A DNA stretch of 64,000 bases from Kitasatospora phosalacinea (GTDB taxonomy: Bacteria; Actinomycetota; Actinomycetes; Streptomycetales; Streptomycetaceae). Made by a program: the position numbers and the translations under genes. The number at the start of each line of letters is the position of its first letter. Position 1 is the stretch's first letter. Positions 19,241-28,607 of this stretch are shown here, one piece after another. A model generated the notes under the pieces. That model saw nothing but the letters and a program-made list of their open reading frames with translations, was not told the origin of the DNA and did not search any database. The DNA lies in the NCBI RefSeq assembly GCF_030268885.1, contig NZ_BSSA01000006.1, forward strand, positions 62,001-126,000, read 5' to 3'.

Positions 19241-19392
19241 GCGGGCCACGGTAGCGCCTCGCACCGACATCGCCCGGACCTCACCCGAACGGAGTCACCC
19301 GGCCGAACAAGGAATCGGTCCGGTTACCCGAAAGGAGGACAAACGGCCGAAACCTCCCGGGTGGCGGGTTTCGGCTGCCTACCGTCGATCGG

Positions 19393-21129
19393 GTGACCAC
19401 CGGCCAGCCCCACCCCGTCGATCCGTCCCCGGTACTCCGGGCGTACGGCGCCTGCGTCGACGGGCTGTTCACCTACTGCCTGTCCGTGCTCTGCGAGCAC
19501 GAAGCCGCCACCGCGGCCGTCCTGGAAGTCCGCGACCTGGCCCAGCGCCACGGCGACCGGCTCGACGACCCGGCGCTGCTGCGCGCCTGGTTGTACGCGC
19601 TGGCCCGGCACCGCTGCCTGGCCCGACTGGAGGGCGCGGTCGCGGCGGACGGCGCCCCCGCGGGCGGGCCGCCCGGGCCCGGCGCCGTCCGCGAGCGGCG
19701 GCGCGAACTCGCCTCGCTGGCCTGGCCGGAGGCGGCCGGCACCGACCCCGAGCAGCGCGAGGCGCTGGAGCTGGCGGTGCGGCACCGGCTGGACGGCACC
19801 GAGGTCGCCGCCGTGCTCGGCCTGAGCACCGAGGCCGCGGCCGCGCTGCTGGACGCGGCGGGCGCCGAGGTCGGCCGGACCAGGACGGCGCTGCTGGTGC
19901 TCGGCGTCGGCTCCTGCCCGGAGCTGGCGCAGCTCGGCGGCGTCGGCGCGGAGTCCTGGCGGGGCTGGGTGCTGGGCCCGGCGCTGCGCCGCGAACTGGT
20001 GCTGCACCTGGTGGAGTGCCCGACCTGCCGGGGCACCGCCGAGCGGGTCGCGGGCCAGCTCGGGCACGGCCTGGCCGGGCTGCCGGGCCTGCCGCTGCTG
20101 GCCGCGCCGGGAGTGCTGCGCCCCGGCCGGACGGCGCCCTCCGGCGGGACGGCGTTCCTGTCCGGCGCGGCGGCCGGGCGGCGGATCGCGCAGGGCCCGG
20201 CCCAGCCGCGGTTCGACCAGCGCGGCTTCCCCCGGCACCGGATGCCCCCGGCGCCGCGCGGGACGGCGGTGCGGCAGCGGGTGGTGACCACGGGCGTGCT
20301 GGCGGCGGTGCTGGCCGCCCCGGTGGTGGCGCTGTGGAGCGCGCACCGCGGCGGCGAGGAGCAGGCCGCGGCGGTCTCCTCGGTGCGGGTCGACCCGACG
20401 GCGGGAACCGGGCAGCGCGTCCCGGTGCCGGAGCCGACGGCGGTCGCGGTGGCGGTGCTGCCCCCGGCCGGCCAGGTCGCCTCGATGGAGCTGGCCGGTG
20501 CGGTGACCGCAGAAACGTCCCTGCCGACGGTGCAAGGTCCGGCCGTGCCGGTGCCCTCGCGCGGCGCCGCACCGCTCTCCAGCCCCGCGCTGACCCCCGA
20601 GCCCGCCCCGCCGCCGCCCGCCGCCGCGGACCGGCTGACCGTGGAGGCCGGCGCGTACGGCAACCGCACCGTGCTGACGCTCACCAACTCCGGGGACGGG
20701 CCGCTGTCCTGGCACGCCGTGCTGGACGCGGACTGGCTGCGGCTCAGCCGGGACTCCGGCACCCTGGCCCCCGGCCAGCGGATCACCGTGACCGTCACGG
20801 TGGACGAGGCGCGCGCCCCGCAGTCCCGCTGGACGGCACACCTGGCGCTGCCGCCGTCCGGCGCCGTGGTGACCCTGGAGGGCGGCAGCGACCACCGCGG
20901 CGTGCCCACCCCGGACCCGACGCCGACGTCCACGCCCTCCGACGGCGGCACGCCGACCCCGACCCCGACACCCTCGCCCTCCTCCTCGTCGAGCGCCTCC
21001 GCCCCGGCCACGACGGGCCCCTCGGCGTCGCCGTCGGCGTCCGCGTCCGCGCCGGTGGAGCCCTCCCCCTCCGCGTCCGCGTCCTCGGCCTCCCCGTCCG
21101 CGTCGGCCCCGCCGTCGCCGTCGCCGTGA
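19393..21129 (+). CDS. Sigma-factor-like / anti-sigma-like membrane protein with BACON-type domain
   Basis: This 578-residue mosaic protein begins with a segment resembling the helices of an ECF sigma factor (DGLFTYCLSVLCEHEAATAAVLEVRDLAQRH...LLRAWLYALARHRCLARLEG), then a sigma-4-like stretch (REALELAVRHRLDGTEVAAVLGLSTEAAAALLDAA). A putative zinc-binding LHLVECPTCRGTAE, as in anti-sigma factors, follows at about residue 215. One transmembrane helix (VVTTGVLAAVLAAPVVALWSA, about 300) precedes an outside domain NRTVLTLTNSGDGPLSWHAVLDADWLRLSRDSGTLAPGQ, which has the hallmarks of a BACON domain. A Ser/Pro/Thr-rich tail ends it. The parts suggest a membrane-tethered regulator that senses outside the cell, but DNA-binding ability is unproven. 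It is divergent from radA. Confidence 0.75.
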   Translation: MTTGQPHPVDPSPVLRAYGACVDGLFTYCLSVLCEHEAATAAVLEVRDLAQRHGDRLDDPALLRAWLYALARHRCLARLEGAVAADGAPAGGPPGPGAVRERRRELASLAWPEAAGTDPEQREALELAVRHRLDGTEVAAVLGLSTEAAAALLDAAGAEVGRTRTALLVLGVGSCPELAQLGGVGAESWRGWVLGPALRRELVLHLVECPTCRGTAERVAGQLGHGLAGLPGLPLLAAPGVLRPGRTAPSGGTAFLSGAAAGRRIAQGPAQPRFDQRGFPRHRMPPAPRGTAVRQRVVTTGVLAAVLAAPVVALWSAHRGGEEQAAAVSSVRVDPTAGTGQRVPVPEPTAVAVAVLPPAGQVASMELAGAVTAETSLPTVQGPAVPVPSRGAAPLSSPALTPEPAPPPPAAADRLTVEAGAYGNRTVLTLTNSGDGPLSWHAVLDADWLRLSRDSGTLAPGQRITVTVTVDEARAPQSRWTAHLALPPSGAVVTLEGGSDHRGVPTPDPTPTSTPSDGGTPTPTPTPSPSSSSSASAPATTGPSASPSASASAPVEPSPSASASSASPSASAPPSPSP

Positions 21130-21136
21130 CGGGACG

Positions 21137-22816
21137 TCAGTCCGCCGCGGTGCGCTCGGCCGCCAGCCAGCGCTCACCGCGGGCCACGGCCTCCTCCAGC
21201 GAGGCGTCCAGGACGGGGTCGGCGGGAACGACTCCGTCCGGGCCGAGCGCGCCGGCCAGCCCGGTGTGCTCGGCGAGCCGGACGAAGGAGGGCTGCGCCC
21301 CGGCGACGATCAGGCGTCCGCCGCGGGCGCCCAGCTCGTCGTTCCTGCGCCGCAGCAGCTTGACCATGCTGGACGAGGGCACGTCGGGGACGGTGCGCAC
21401 CACCAGCACCAGCACCGCGGGCCCGTCCGGGGCGCGGGGCCAGTCGGCCTCGATCAGCGGGAGCTCGGCGAACAGGCTGACCCCGCCGTAGGCGAGCACG
21501 GTGACCCGGCCCGCGGGCAGTTCGGCCGGGGTGTCGGCGAGCTCCCAGTGCCCGTCCGCGGTGCGGGTGAGCGCGGTGAGCTTCGCCTGCCGGGACGCCT
21601 GGACGCAGTAGAGCAGCAGCGAGAGCACCGCGCCGAGGATGATCGCCTGCTGCAGCGGCAGCTGGGTGGTGCCCAGGAAGGTGACCAGCATCGCGGCGGC
21701 GGACAGCTTCGAGGTGCGCAGCACCAGCTCGATGTCGGCGACCTTGCCGACGATCAGCTCGCCGCCGACCACGATGATCAGCCCGCCGATCACCGGCATC
21801 GGGATGCGCTCGGCCAGCGGGGCCAGCGCCAGCACGATCAGCGCCAGCCAGACGCCGGAGAACACGCCCGCCCAGCGGGTGCGGGCCCCGGCCGAGACGG
21901 CGACGCCGGTGCGCGACAGCGAGCCGCCGACCGGCAGCGACTGGAACAGCGAACCGGTGACGTTGGCCAGGCCCTGCGCGGCGAAGTCGCCGTTGACGCT
22001 CGACTTCGAGCCGTCCGGGTTGGGCACCGAGGGGCTGATCCCGGCGGCCTGGGCGAGCGCCACCAGCGCGATCGACAACGCCCCGCCGACCAGGTGGGGC
22101 ACCGCGGACCAGTCGGGGGCGGTGAAGTGCGGCAGCGCGGCGGGGACGTCGGCGATGCCCTTCACCAGTTCGACGTCGGTGCCGAGCACGGCGACGACGA
22201 CGCTGACCACCACCATCGCCACCAGCAGCGCCACGGTCCGCAGCCGCCGCACCGCGTGCGCCAGCGCCCACACCGCGACGGTCCCGGCCGCCACCAGCGT
22301 GGCGGCCGCCTCCCAGGAGCCGACGTGCACCAGCCAGTCGCCGAGCTGCACCAGCTTGTTGTGGCCCTGCGGCGCGTACCCGGTGGCGTCCTCGAGCACG
22401 CCGACCACGATCTGCAGCGCGATGCCGGTGGAGAAGCCCACCATGACCGCGTTGGAGACGAAGCTGAGCACCACGCCCAGGCGCAGCACGCCCATCAGCA
22501 GCATCACCACGCCGGACAGCAGGCCCAGCACCGCCACGTTCCCGGCGTCGGACGGGTCGAGCCCGGCGTCGGCCAGCACGCTCTGCGAGGTCAGCGCGAT
22601 CGCGCTGGTCAGCGTGGTGACCATCAGCACGGTGCGGGCGGTCAGCGAGCCGACGATCGCCGGGACGACGCCGGAGAACAGGCCCGCGACCGGGTTGAAC
22701 CCGGCGATCGACGCGTACGCCATGCCCTCCGGGATCGAGAACAGGCCGGTGACCAGGCCCGAGGTGACGTCGCTCGGCTTCGGCCGCCCCGGCGAGCGCA
22801 GCGGCGGTCGGCGCAT
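21137..22816 (-). CDS. SulP-family anion transporter with STAS domain
   Basis: This 559-residue protein has 10-12 hydrophobic segments. It begins with the SulP signature region (SGLVTGLFSIPEGMAYASIAGFNPVAGLFSGVVPAIVGSL) and ends with a cytoplasmic STAS domain (about residues 430-545; GRVTVLAYGGVSLFAELPLIEADW...VVRTVPDVPSSSMVKLLRR). Families of this type carry sulfate, bicarbonate or other anions, often with H+ or Na+; the substrate is not readable. Its ATG shares one base with the stop of the upstream GAP-family gene (TGATG), so the two are translationally coupled. Confidence 0.9.
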   Translation of the reverse strand: MRRPPLRSPGRPKPSDVTSGLVTGLFSIPEGMAYASIAGFNPVAGLFSGVVPAIVGSLTARTVLMVTTLTSAIALTSQSVLADAGLDPSDAGNVAVLGLLSGVVMLLMGVLRLGVVLSFVSNAVMVGFSTGIALQIVVGVLEDATGYAPQGHNKLVQLGDWLVHVGSWEAAATLVAAGTVAVWALAHAVRRLRTVALLVAMVVVSVVVAVLGTDVELVKGIADVPAALPHFTAPDWSAVPHLVGGALSIALVALAQAAGISPSVPNPDGSKSSVNGDFAAQGLANVTGSLFQSLPVGGSLSRTGVAVSAGARTRWAGVFSGVWLALIVLALAPLAERIPMPVIGGLIIVVGGELIVGKVADIELVLRTSKLSAAAMLVTFLGTTQLPLQQAIILGAVLSLLLYCVQASRQAKLTALTRTADGHWELADTPAELPAGRVTVLAYGGVSLFAELPLIEADWPRAPDGPAVLVLVVRTVPDVPSSSMVKLLRRRNDELGARGGRLIVAGAQPSFVRLAEHTGLAGALGPDGVVPADPVLDASLEEAVARGERWLAAERTAAD

Positions 22817-23496
22817 CAGGCCAGCCCCGCCACGGCGTCACCGACGTACTTCGCGCCGAGGACCAGCAGCAGCACCAGCATGATCGCCGAGTTGTGCGCC
22901 GACATCCACGCCTTCCAGCCGCCCAGCACCTCGCTCGCCCGGGCCCCGCCGAGCAGGTAGACGCCCAGCGGCAGCAGGGTGCACAGCGAGCCGATCAGCA
23001 CCAGCAGTGCGCCCGCGACCGCCTTCTCCCCGCCGCTCGCGCCGCTGGTGGCGATGGAGACCGCGCCGCCGACCGCCAGCACCAGGTTCTTCGGGTTCGC
23101 GGCGGCGAGCACCGCCGCCAGCCCCGCCGACTTCGCCGGGGTGAACCGGTCGATCGCCCGCATCCAGCCCGGCGGCTCGGCGACCCTCCCCTCCCGGGGC
23201 CGCCCCTGCCACTGCCTGGCCGCCAGCAGCAGGAACAGCACGCCCAGCACCAGCTTCACCCAGTACGACCAGTCGGGCGTCCCGGCGCCGGTGTCGATGC
23301 CCGAACCGGCCAGCACCACCACGGTGGTGACCGCGGCCAGCGCCACCACCCAGCCCGCCGCGAACGCGATGCCGTTGGAGCGCCCGCGCGGGGTCGCCAG
23401 CATCAGGATCACCGCGATCAGCGGCAGCGGGCTGATCGCGATGCCGACCGCCGAGGCCAGCATCTGCCCGATCGCGTCACCCATCCCCGTCCCCAC
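22816..23496 (-). CDS. GAP-family (LysE-like) membrane protein
   Basis: This 226-residue membrane protein has six hydrophobic segments (IGIAISPLPLIAVILMLATPRGRSNGIAFAAGWVVALAAV, then VKLVLGVLFLLLAARQW, and so on). It matches the GAP / Sap (sulfolipid-1-addressing protein) group of the LysE superfamily, seen mainly in actinobacteria and thought to export small molecules or lipids. It is coupled to the SulP gene by a TGATG overlap. Function unproven. Confidence 0.78.
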   Translation of the reverse strand: MGTGMGDAIGQMLASAVGIAISPLPLIAVILMLATPRGRSNGIAFAAGWVVALAAVTTVVVLAGSGIDTGAGTPDWSYWVKLVLGVLFLLLAARQWQGRPREGRVAEPPGWMRAIDRFTPAKSAGLAAVLAAANPKNLVLAVGGAVSIATSGASGGEKAVAGALLVLIGSLCTLLPLGVYLLGGARASEVLGGWKAWMSAHNSAIMLVLLLVLGAKYVGDAVAGLA

Positions 23497-23502
23497 CCCC
23501 GG

Positions 23503-24834
23503 TCAGCGCAGCCGGACGGCGGGCAGCCGGTAGCTGCCGTCGAGCACCGCGTCCTGCGGCTGGTACATCCGCACCATCGGCCGGAACCCGCCCGCGGGCG
23601 CGGGCAGCCAGTTCGCGAACTCGTCCGGATCGGTGGGGCGCCGGTGCTGGAGGTAGAGGGTCAGCGAGCCGTCCTCGCCGTACACCAGGCCCGGCGTGCG
23701 GTCGCCGATCGAGTACCGGTCGATCTCGTTGGCGACCAGCAGGTACTCCGGGGTGTCGTACATCGTCACCGACCAGAACGCACCCACCGGCGGGGTCCTC
23801 TCGAACCGCAGGGTGTACGCGTGCGCTCCGGTCAGCGGGACGCCGTCGGCGTCGTGGTACGTGGTGGCGTACACGGCCTCGTAGGCGTGGTTGCCCCACA
23901 GGCCGGTCCGGGCCGCGACCGCGCGGGACAGGTGGGCGGCGCGGCGGTCGGCGATCTTCCACTGCGGCTCGTCGCGGGTGCCTGGGCCGAGGAAGTCCAG
24001 GTTGTAGTCGAACAGGTGCAGGTTGGCCGCCCACTCGCCGGTGGGGTCGCCGGTGCCGAGGGTCGCCGCCTCCACCCGCTCCCGGCCCGCCGCCAGGCCC
24101 TTGGCCAGCGCCGCCGCCCACTCGGCCGGGCCGTCCAGGTAGGGCGAGCGGCCCTCGTCGAGCAGGCCGATCGGGGCGAAGCGCTGCTGGAAGGCGACGT
24201 CGGCGGCGGCGGGCGGGAAGGCCGCCATCCACCGCCGCAGCTTCTCCAGGAACAGCAGCTCCTCCGGGACGCCCGCGGTCGGCTCCGGCAGCCCCGCCGG
24301 GGCGCCGCCGCCCTCCAGCGGGGTCAGCGTGAGCTGCCGCTGCAGCTCGCGGACCCGCGCCAGGTCGTCCGGCCCGGCGCAGTGGTTGCGCACCGCGATC
24401 GCCGCCACCGCCGTCGGCGCGGTGATCACCGGCACGCCCTCCGGGGCGGCGCCCTGCCAGCCGGGCGGGGCGAGGAGCCAGGTCTGCTCGGCGGTGCCGG
24501 AGGAACGGCGGCCCACGTAGGCGAAGTTGTTCGTCCAGGCGTCGATGAACTGCAGCACGTCGTACGCGCCGCCGGTGTCCGGGACGTGCAGCAGCAGCGG
24601 CCCGGCCGACAGGTCCAGCGGGGCGACCGAGTACACGGTGTCGTTGTTCACCGACACGAAGTGCGAATCGGGGCCCGCGAGTTCGGTGGCGTGGCCGAAG
24701 GTGTTCCACGGCGTCGGGCCGATCGAGCTCAGCCCCCGGTGGATGATCGTGTCCACCATGGTCAGATTGGCCACCAGCGGGGATCCGTACACCAGGGCCT
24801 CGGCGGCCAGCATCTCGGGGGTGGCGTCAGCCAT
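23503..24834 (-). CDS. DUF1254/DUF1214 domain-containing protein (copy 2)
   Basis: This 443-residue protein has an N-terminal DUF1254 region (EALVYGSPLVANLTMVDTII...VSVNNDTVYSVAPLDLSAGPLLLHVPDTGGAYDVLQFIDAWTNNFAYVG) and a C-terminal DUF1214 region (PVGAFWSVTMYDTPEYLLVANEIDRYSIGDRTPGLVYGEDGSLTLYLQHRRPTDPDEFANWLPAP). No signal peptide is seen. The biochemical role of this family is not established. It is a diverged tandem paralogue of the gene at 24862, with a near-identical C-terminal stretch. Confidence 0.88.
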   Translation of the reverse strand: MADATPEMLAAEALVYGSPLVANLTMVDTIIHRGLSSIGPTPWNTFGHATELAGPDSHFVSVNNDTVYSVAPLDLSAGPLLLHVPDTGGAYDVLQFIDAWTNNFAYVGRRSSGTAEQTWLLAPPGWQGAAPEGVPVITAPTAVAAIAVRNHCAGPDDLARVRELQRQLTLTPLEGGGAPAGLPEPTAGVPEELLFLEKLRRWMAAFPPAAADVAFQQRFAPIGLLDEGRSPYLDGPAEWAAALAKGLAAGRERVEAATLGTGDPTGEWAANLHLFDYNLDFLGPGTRDEPQWKIADRRAAHLSRAVAARTGLWGNHAYEAVYATTYHDADGVPLTGAHAYTLRFERTPPVGAFWSVTMYDTPEYLLVANEIDRYSIGDRTPGLVYGEDGSLTLYLQHRRPTDPDEFANWLPAPAGGFRPMVRMYQPQDAVLDGSYRLPAVRLR

Positions 24835-24861
24835 GCGAACGTCCTTGTCTGGTCGGTGACT

Positions 24862-26157
24862 TCATCGAGGGGTGGGGGTGGGCAGCCGCCAACTGCCGTC
24901 CAGCAGCGCGGGCTCCGGGCCGTAGGCGCGCACCGCGACGAAGTACGGGCCTTCGGGAACGGGCAGCCAGTTCGCCAACTCGTCCGGATCGGTGGGGGGT
25001 CGGTGCTGGAGGTAGAGGGTCAGCGAGCCGTCCTCGCCGTGCACCAGGCCCGGCGTGCGGTCGCCGATCGAGTACCGGTCGATCCCGTTGGGGACCAGCA
25101 GCCGTTCGGGCAGGCGGTACGCGGTCGCCGACCAGAAGAACCGGGCCGGCGGGAGCTGCCCGGCCGCGAAGTGCAGCACCGCGGGCTCCCGGCCGCCCGC
25201 CGCCGACTCCCAGCCGCCGTACCAGGCCTCCTCGGCGGGCAGCCCGTACAGGCCCGTGAGGGCGCCGCAGGCCCGGTCCAGGTAGCGGGTGCCCAGCTGC
25301 TCCCGGGTGCCGAACAGGGCGGTGCCGGTGGCGGCGCCCCCGGCGGCCGCGACCAGTTCCTCGCGGGCGTCCGCGATGCCCGCGAGCAGGGCGGCGCGCA
25401 CCTCGGCGGGCAGCGCCGCCGGTTCGAAGTCGCCGCTGCCGACGCCCAGTTCGGTCAGTCGGCCGCGCAGTTCGGCGTCCGCGGGCAGGGCCGGGAAGAA
25501 GCCCAGCAGGAAGTCCAGCAGCGAGAAGAACTCCAGGGTGCCGAGCACCTCCTCGCCCCGCCACACCGGCCACACCGGCTCGGCGGCGACCGGCCGGGGC
25601 GTGCCCAGGTGCTCGCTCAGCGGCTTGAGCAGGTACCCGGCCTGCACCCGCTCGACCTCCGGCACGTCCTGCGGCCCGGCCGAGAACGTCCGCCCGAGGA
25701 TGCCGACCAGGTTGGTGTCGGCCCGCAGCACCCCGTCGAAGCCCTCCGGCGGGTTCGCCCGGTGCCCCGGCCCCGCGACCAGGTAGCGACCCGCGCCGTC
25801 CCCGGTGGTCCGCGAGCCGACGAACCCGACGTACGCGGTGTCCAGGTCGTGCACCGGCAGCACGTGGTAGCGGTCGGTCGCGGGCTTCTCCAGCACCCAC
25901 GGCTCGGCCCGCAGGTCCAGCCAGGCCCACGAGTACGGGGTGTCGTTGTTGGGCGTCACCACGTCCGTGTTGTCCGGGGTGAAGGGCTGCGGGTAGTGGC
26001 GGAACACGCCGAAGCCGCCGACGTACCGCGGGTCCGCGTCGTCGATCGCCTGCGGGTAGATCGTCCGGTAGTTCTCCACCATCGGGTAGCCCCAGATCCA
26101 CGCCCGCGCCGCCGTCCGCCGCACCGCCTCCGGATCCGCGCCGACCGGGTTCCCCAT
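24862..26157 (-). CDS. DUF1254/DUF1214 domain-containing protein (copy 1)
   Basis: This protein of about 431 residues has the same two domains as its downstream neighbour: DUF1254 (RAWIWGYPMVENYRTIYPQAID...TPNNDTPYSWAWLDLRAEPWVLEKPATDRYHVLPVHDLDTAYVGFVG) and DUF1214 (ARFFWSATAYRLPERLLVPNGIDRYSIGDRTPGLVHGEDGSLTLYLQHRPPTDPDELANWLP). The ATG at 26157 has GGTGG 5 bp upstream; a GTG at 26166 in the same frame is the alternative. Tandem paralogues of different divergence suggest an old duplication. Function unknown. Confidence 0.86.
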   Translation of the reverse strand: MGNPVGADPEAVRRTAARAWIWGYPMVENYRTIYPQAIDDADPRYVGGFGVFRHYPQPFTPDNTDVVTPNNDTPYSWAWLDLRAEPWVLEKPATDRYHVLPVHDLDTAYVGFVGSRTTGDGAGRYLVAGPGHRANPPEGFDGVLRADTNLVGILGRTFSAGPQDVPEVERVQAGYLLKPLSEHLGTPRPVAAEPVWPVWRGEEVLGTLEFFSLLDFLLGFFPALPADAELRGRLTELGVGSGDFEPAALPAEVRAALLAGIADAREELVAAAGGAATGTALFGTREQLGTRYLDRACGALTGLYGLPAEEAWYGGWESAAGGREPAVLHFAAGQLPPARFFWSATAYRLPERLLVPNGIDRYSIGDRTPGLVHGEDGSLTLYLQHRPPTDPDELANWLPVPEGPYFVAVRAYGPEPALLDGSWRLPTPTPR

Positions 26158-26391
26158 CTCGCCCACCCTTCTTCCCCCACGAAAGGGACCATTCAGACAT
26201 ACCGGTACACCGGGATGCTATGCGCTCCCCCCGCGATCAGCACTCCGGGCACCACAGGGTCGCGCACCGGGCCGCGCACCTGACCGTCCGTCCGACCGGC
26301 TGTCCGGCCGACCGTCTGCTCCTGGCATAACCGCTCCGCTCCCGGTGAACGCGGCGCATGGACGGCCACCGCCCCGGAGACCCTGCAGGGC

Positions 26392-27393
26392 ATGGACATC
26401 CTTCTGCTCGGCGGCTCCACGTTCCTCGGCCGCGCCTACGCCACCGAAGCGCTCGCCCGCGGCCACCGCGTCACCACCTTCAACCGCGGCATCAGCCGGA
26501 CCGACCCGCCCGGCGTCGAAGCCGTCCACGGCGACCGCACCAACCCCGACGACCTGCGGCGCCTCGTCGACGGCCGCCGCTGGGACGCCGTCGTCGACAC
26601 CTCCGGCCAGCAGCCCCACGACGTCGCCACCGCCGCCCGGCTGCTCGACGGCCGGGCCGGGCACTACGGCTTCGTCTCCTCGATCCACGCCTTCGCCGAC
26701 TGGCCCGCCCGCCCCGTCGACGCCCACTCCCCCACCCTCGACTGCCCCGGCGACCTCCCGCCCGACCAGCCCTTCGCCAACGCCCTCAAGGCCGGCTGCG
26801 AACGCGCCCTCGCCGAGAACTTCGACGGACCCGCCGCGGTCCTCAACTGCGGCCTCCTGATCGGTCCCCACGAACCCATCGGCCGCCTCCCCTGGTGGCT
26901 CGACCGGATCGCCCGCGGCGGACGCGTCCTCGCCCCCGGCACCCCCGACAGCCCGCTCAGCCTCATCGACGCCCGCGACTTCGCCTCCTTCGGCCTCGAC
27001 CTCGCCGAGCGGCGGGCCGCCGGACGCTACGTCACCACCGCGCCGATCGGCTCCGCGACGACCGGCGAACTCCTCGACGCCTGCCGCACCGCGACCGGCT
27101 CCGACGCCGAACTCGTCTGGACGCCGGACGCCGACCTGCTCGCCGCGGAGGTCTCGCCGTGGGTCGAACTCCCGCTCTGGGCCCCCGACACCGAGGGCTG
27201 GCACGGCACCTGGCGGGCCGACCCCGCCACCGCCCTCGACGCGGGCCTGCGCATCCGCCCGCTGCTCGACACCGTCACCGACACCTGGGCCTGGCTCGAA
27301 GCCGGGGGGCGCGCGGAGGTCGCCTACCGGCAGCTCGACACGCCGCTGGGGATCGACCCGGAGAAGGAGCGGAAGATCGTCGACGGGAGGTGA
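26392..27393 (+). CDS. NAD-dependent epimerase/dehydratase-family protein
   Basis: This 333-residue protein starts with a Rossmann dinucleotide-binding motif MDILLLGGSTFLGRAYATEALARGHRVTTFNRG (GGSTFLG, variant GxxGxxG). DAVVDTSGQQPHD and GHYGFVSS follow, in the place of the catalytic Ser. The YxxxK of classical SDRs is not obvious, the Lys appearing in FANALKAGCERAL. It resembles extended-SDR reductases/isomerases of unknown substrate. It is divergent from the DUF1254 pair and convergent with the polyprenyl synthase. Confidence 0.82.
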   Translation: MDILLLGGSTFLGRAYATEALARGHRVTTFNRGISRTDPPGVEAVHGDRTNPDDLRRLVDGRRWDAVVDTSGQQPHDVATAARLLDGRAGHYGFVSSIHAFADWPARPVDAHSPTLDCPGDLPPDQPFANALKAGCERALAENFDGPAAVLNCGLLIGPHEPIGRLPWWLDRIARGGRVLAPGTPDSPLSLIDARDFASFGLDLAERRAAGRYVTTAPIGSATTGELLDACRTATGSDAELVWTPDADLLAAEVSPWVELPLWAPDTEGWHGTWRADPATALDAGLRIRPLLDTVTDTWAWLEAGGRAEVAYRQLDTPLGIDPEKERKIVDGR

Positions 27394-27406
27394 CCCGGCA
27401 CCGGGT

Positions 27407-28495
27407 CTAGTACGCGCGGCGGGTGACGAGTTCGGCGAGGGCCAGGAGGTCGTCGGCGCGGGAGGGGTCGGGGACGGCCGCGGCGAGGTGGGCGATGGCG
27501 GCGGCCATCCGGTCGCAGCTCTCGGTCTGGGCCCAGCCGCGGCCGCCGGCCCGGTCGACCGCGTCGGCGGCCGCGGCCAGCTCGGCGGGGCTGAGCGGGC
27601 GGCCGGAGGCGTAGAGGGCGGCGAGCTCGGCCCCGGCGGGGGTGCCGGAGGAGAGGGCGTGGACCACGGGGAGGGACTTCTTGCGGGCGGCGAGGTCGGC
27701 GCCCACCGGCTTGCCGGTGACCGCCGGGTCGCCCCAGATGCCGATCAGGTCGTCGATCAGCTGGAAGGCCAGCCCGATCTCGCGGCCGAAGGCGTCCATC
27801 GCGTCGGCGGTCGCCGCGTCCGCCCCCGCGTACAGCGCGCCGAGCGCGCACGCGCAGCCGAGCAGGGCACCGGTCTTGCCCTCCGCCATGGCCAGGCACT
27901 CGGCGAGCGTGACGTCGGTGCGCTGCTCGAAGGAGCAGTCGGCCTGCTGGCCCGCGCAGAGCTCTACCACGCAGTCGGCGAGGCGGCGGACCGCGGCGGC
28001 GGCCGCCGGGTGCGGGTCCTCGGCGAGCACCCGCAGGGCGAGGGAGTGCATGGCGTCGCCCGCCAGGATCGCGCCGGTGGTGCCGAACACCCGCCAGGCG
28101 GTGGGACGGTGGCGGCGGGTGTGGTCGCGGTCCAGGACGTCGTCGTGCAGCAGGGTGAAGTTGTGCACCAGCTCGACGGCGGCCGCGGCCCGCACCGCGT
28201 CCTGCGGGCGGCCGCCGACCGCGGTGGTCGCGGCGAGCACCAGCGCGGGGCGGATCGCCTTGCCCGCGCCGACCGCGCTCGGGGTGCCGTCGGCCTCCAG
28301 CCAGCCCAGGTGGTAGCCGGAGACCAGCCGCATCGACTCCGGGAGGGTGTCGACGGCGGCGCGCAGCGCGGGGTCGACCACGGTGCGGGCCCGGCCGAGC
28401 AGGGCCATCGCCTCGGCGGTGTCGCGGCCGCCGTCGGGGGCCGGGGCCGGCGCACCCGCGTCGTGCTGCCCGCGTTCGGGCACGGTGATGGCCAT
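27407..28495 (-). CDS. Polyprenyl (isoprenyl) diphosphate synthase, probable encapsulin cargo
   Basis: This 362-residue trans-prenyltransferase condenses IPP with an allylic diphosphate to a longer isoprenoid chain. The first Asp-rich motif is LLHDDVLDRD and the second is FQLIDDLIGIWGD; GKAIRPALVLAA precedes them. The first 27 residues (VPERGQHDAGAPAPAPDGGRDTAE) look disordered and Gly/Ala/Pro-rich, like N-terminal cargo-loading extensions in family 2B encapsulin systems. It lies directly downstream of the shell gene on the same strand, 112 bp away, with a strong ribosome binding site (GGGGGAGG). Product chain length cannot be deduced. Enzyme assignment is firm; the cargo role is inferred from context. 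Confidence 0.93.
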   Translation of the reverse strand: MAITVPERGQHDAGAPAPAPDGGRDTAEAMALLGRARTVVDPALRAAVDTLPESMRLVSGYHLGWLEADGTPSAVGAGKAIRPALVLAATTAVGGRPQDAVRAAAAVELVHNFTLLHDDVLDRDHTRRHRPTAWRVFGTTGAILAGDAMHSLALRVLAEDPHPAAAAAVRRLADCVVELCAGQQADCSFEQRTDVTLAECLAMAEGKTGALLGCACALGALYAGADAATADAMDAFGREIGLAFQLIDDLIGIWGDPAVTGKPVGADLAARKKSLPVVHALSSGTPAGAELAALYASGRPLSPAELAAAADAVDRAGGRGWAQTESCDRMAAAIAHLAAAVPDPSRADDLLALAELVTRRAY

Positions 28496-28573
28496 GGTGA
28501 AGTCCTCCCCCTCGGCGGCCCCGGCTGCGGGGCGGCAGGAACACGTGCGCTGACGATCCGTCGGACGGTGGGG

Positions 28574-28603
28574 CGGGCGGGCCCAGGACGGTGGGCCCGC
28601 CCG
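28574..28603 (-). terminator. Hairpin between encapsulin and polyprenyl synthase genes
   Basis: An 11-bp perfect stem (28574-28584 with 28593-28603) lies just after the encapsulin stop. There is no T tract, so it may attenuate or protect the message rather than end it, setting the shell-to-cargo ratio. Confidence 0.5.
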
Positions 28604-28607
28604 GTGG

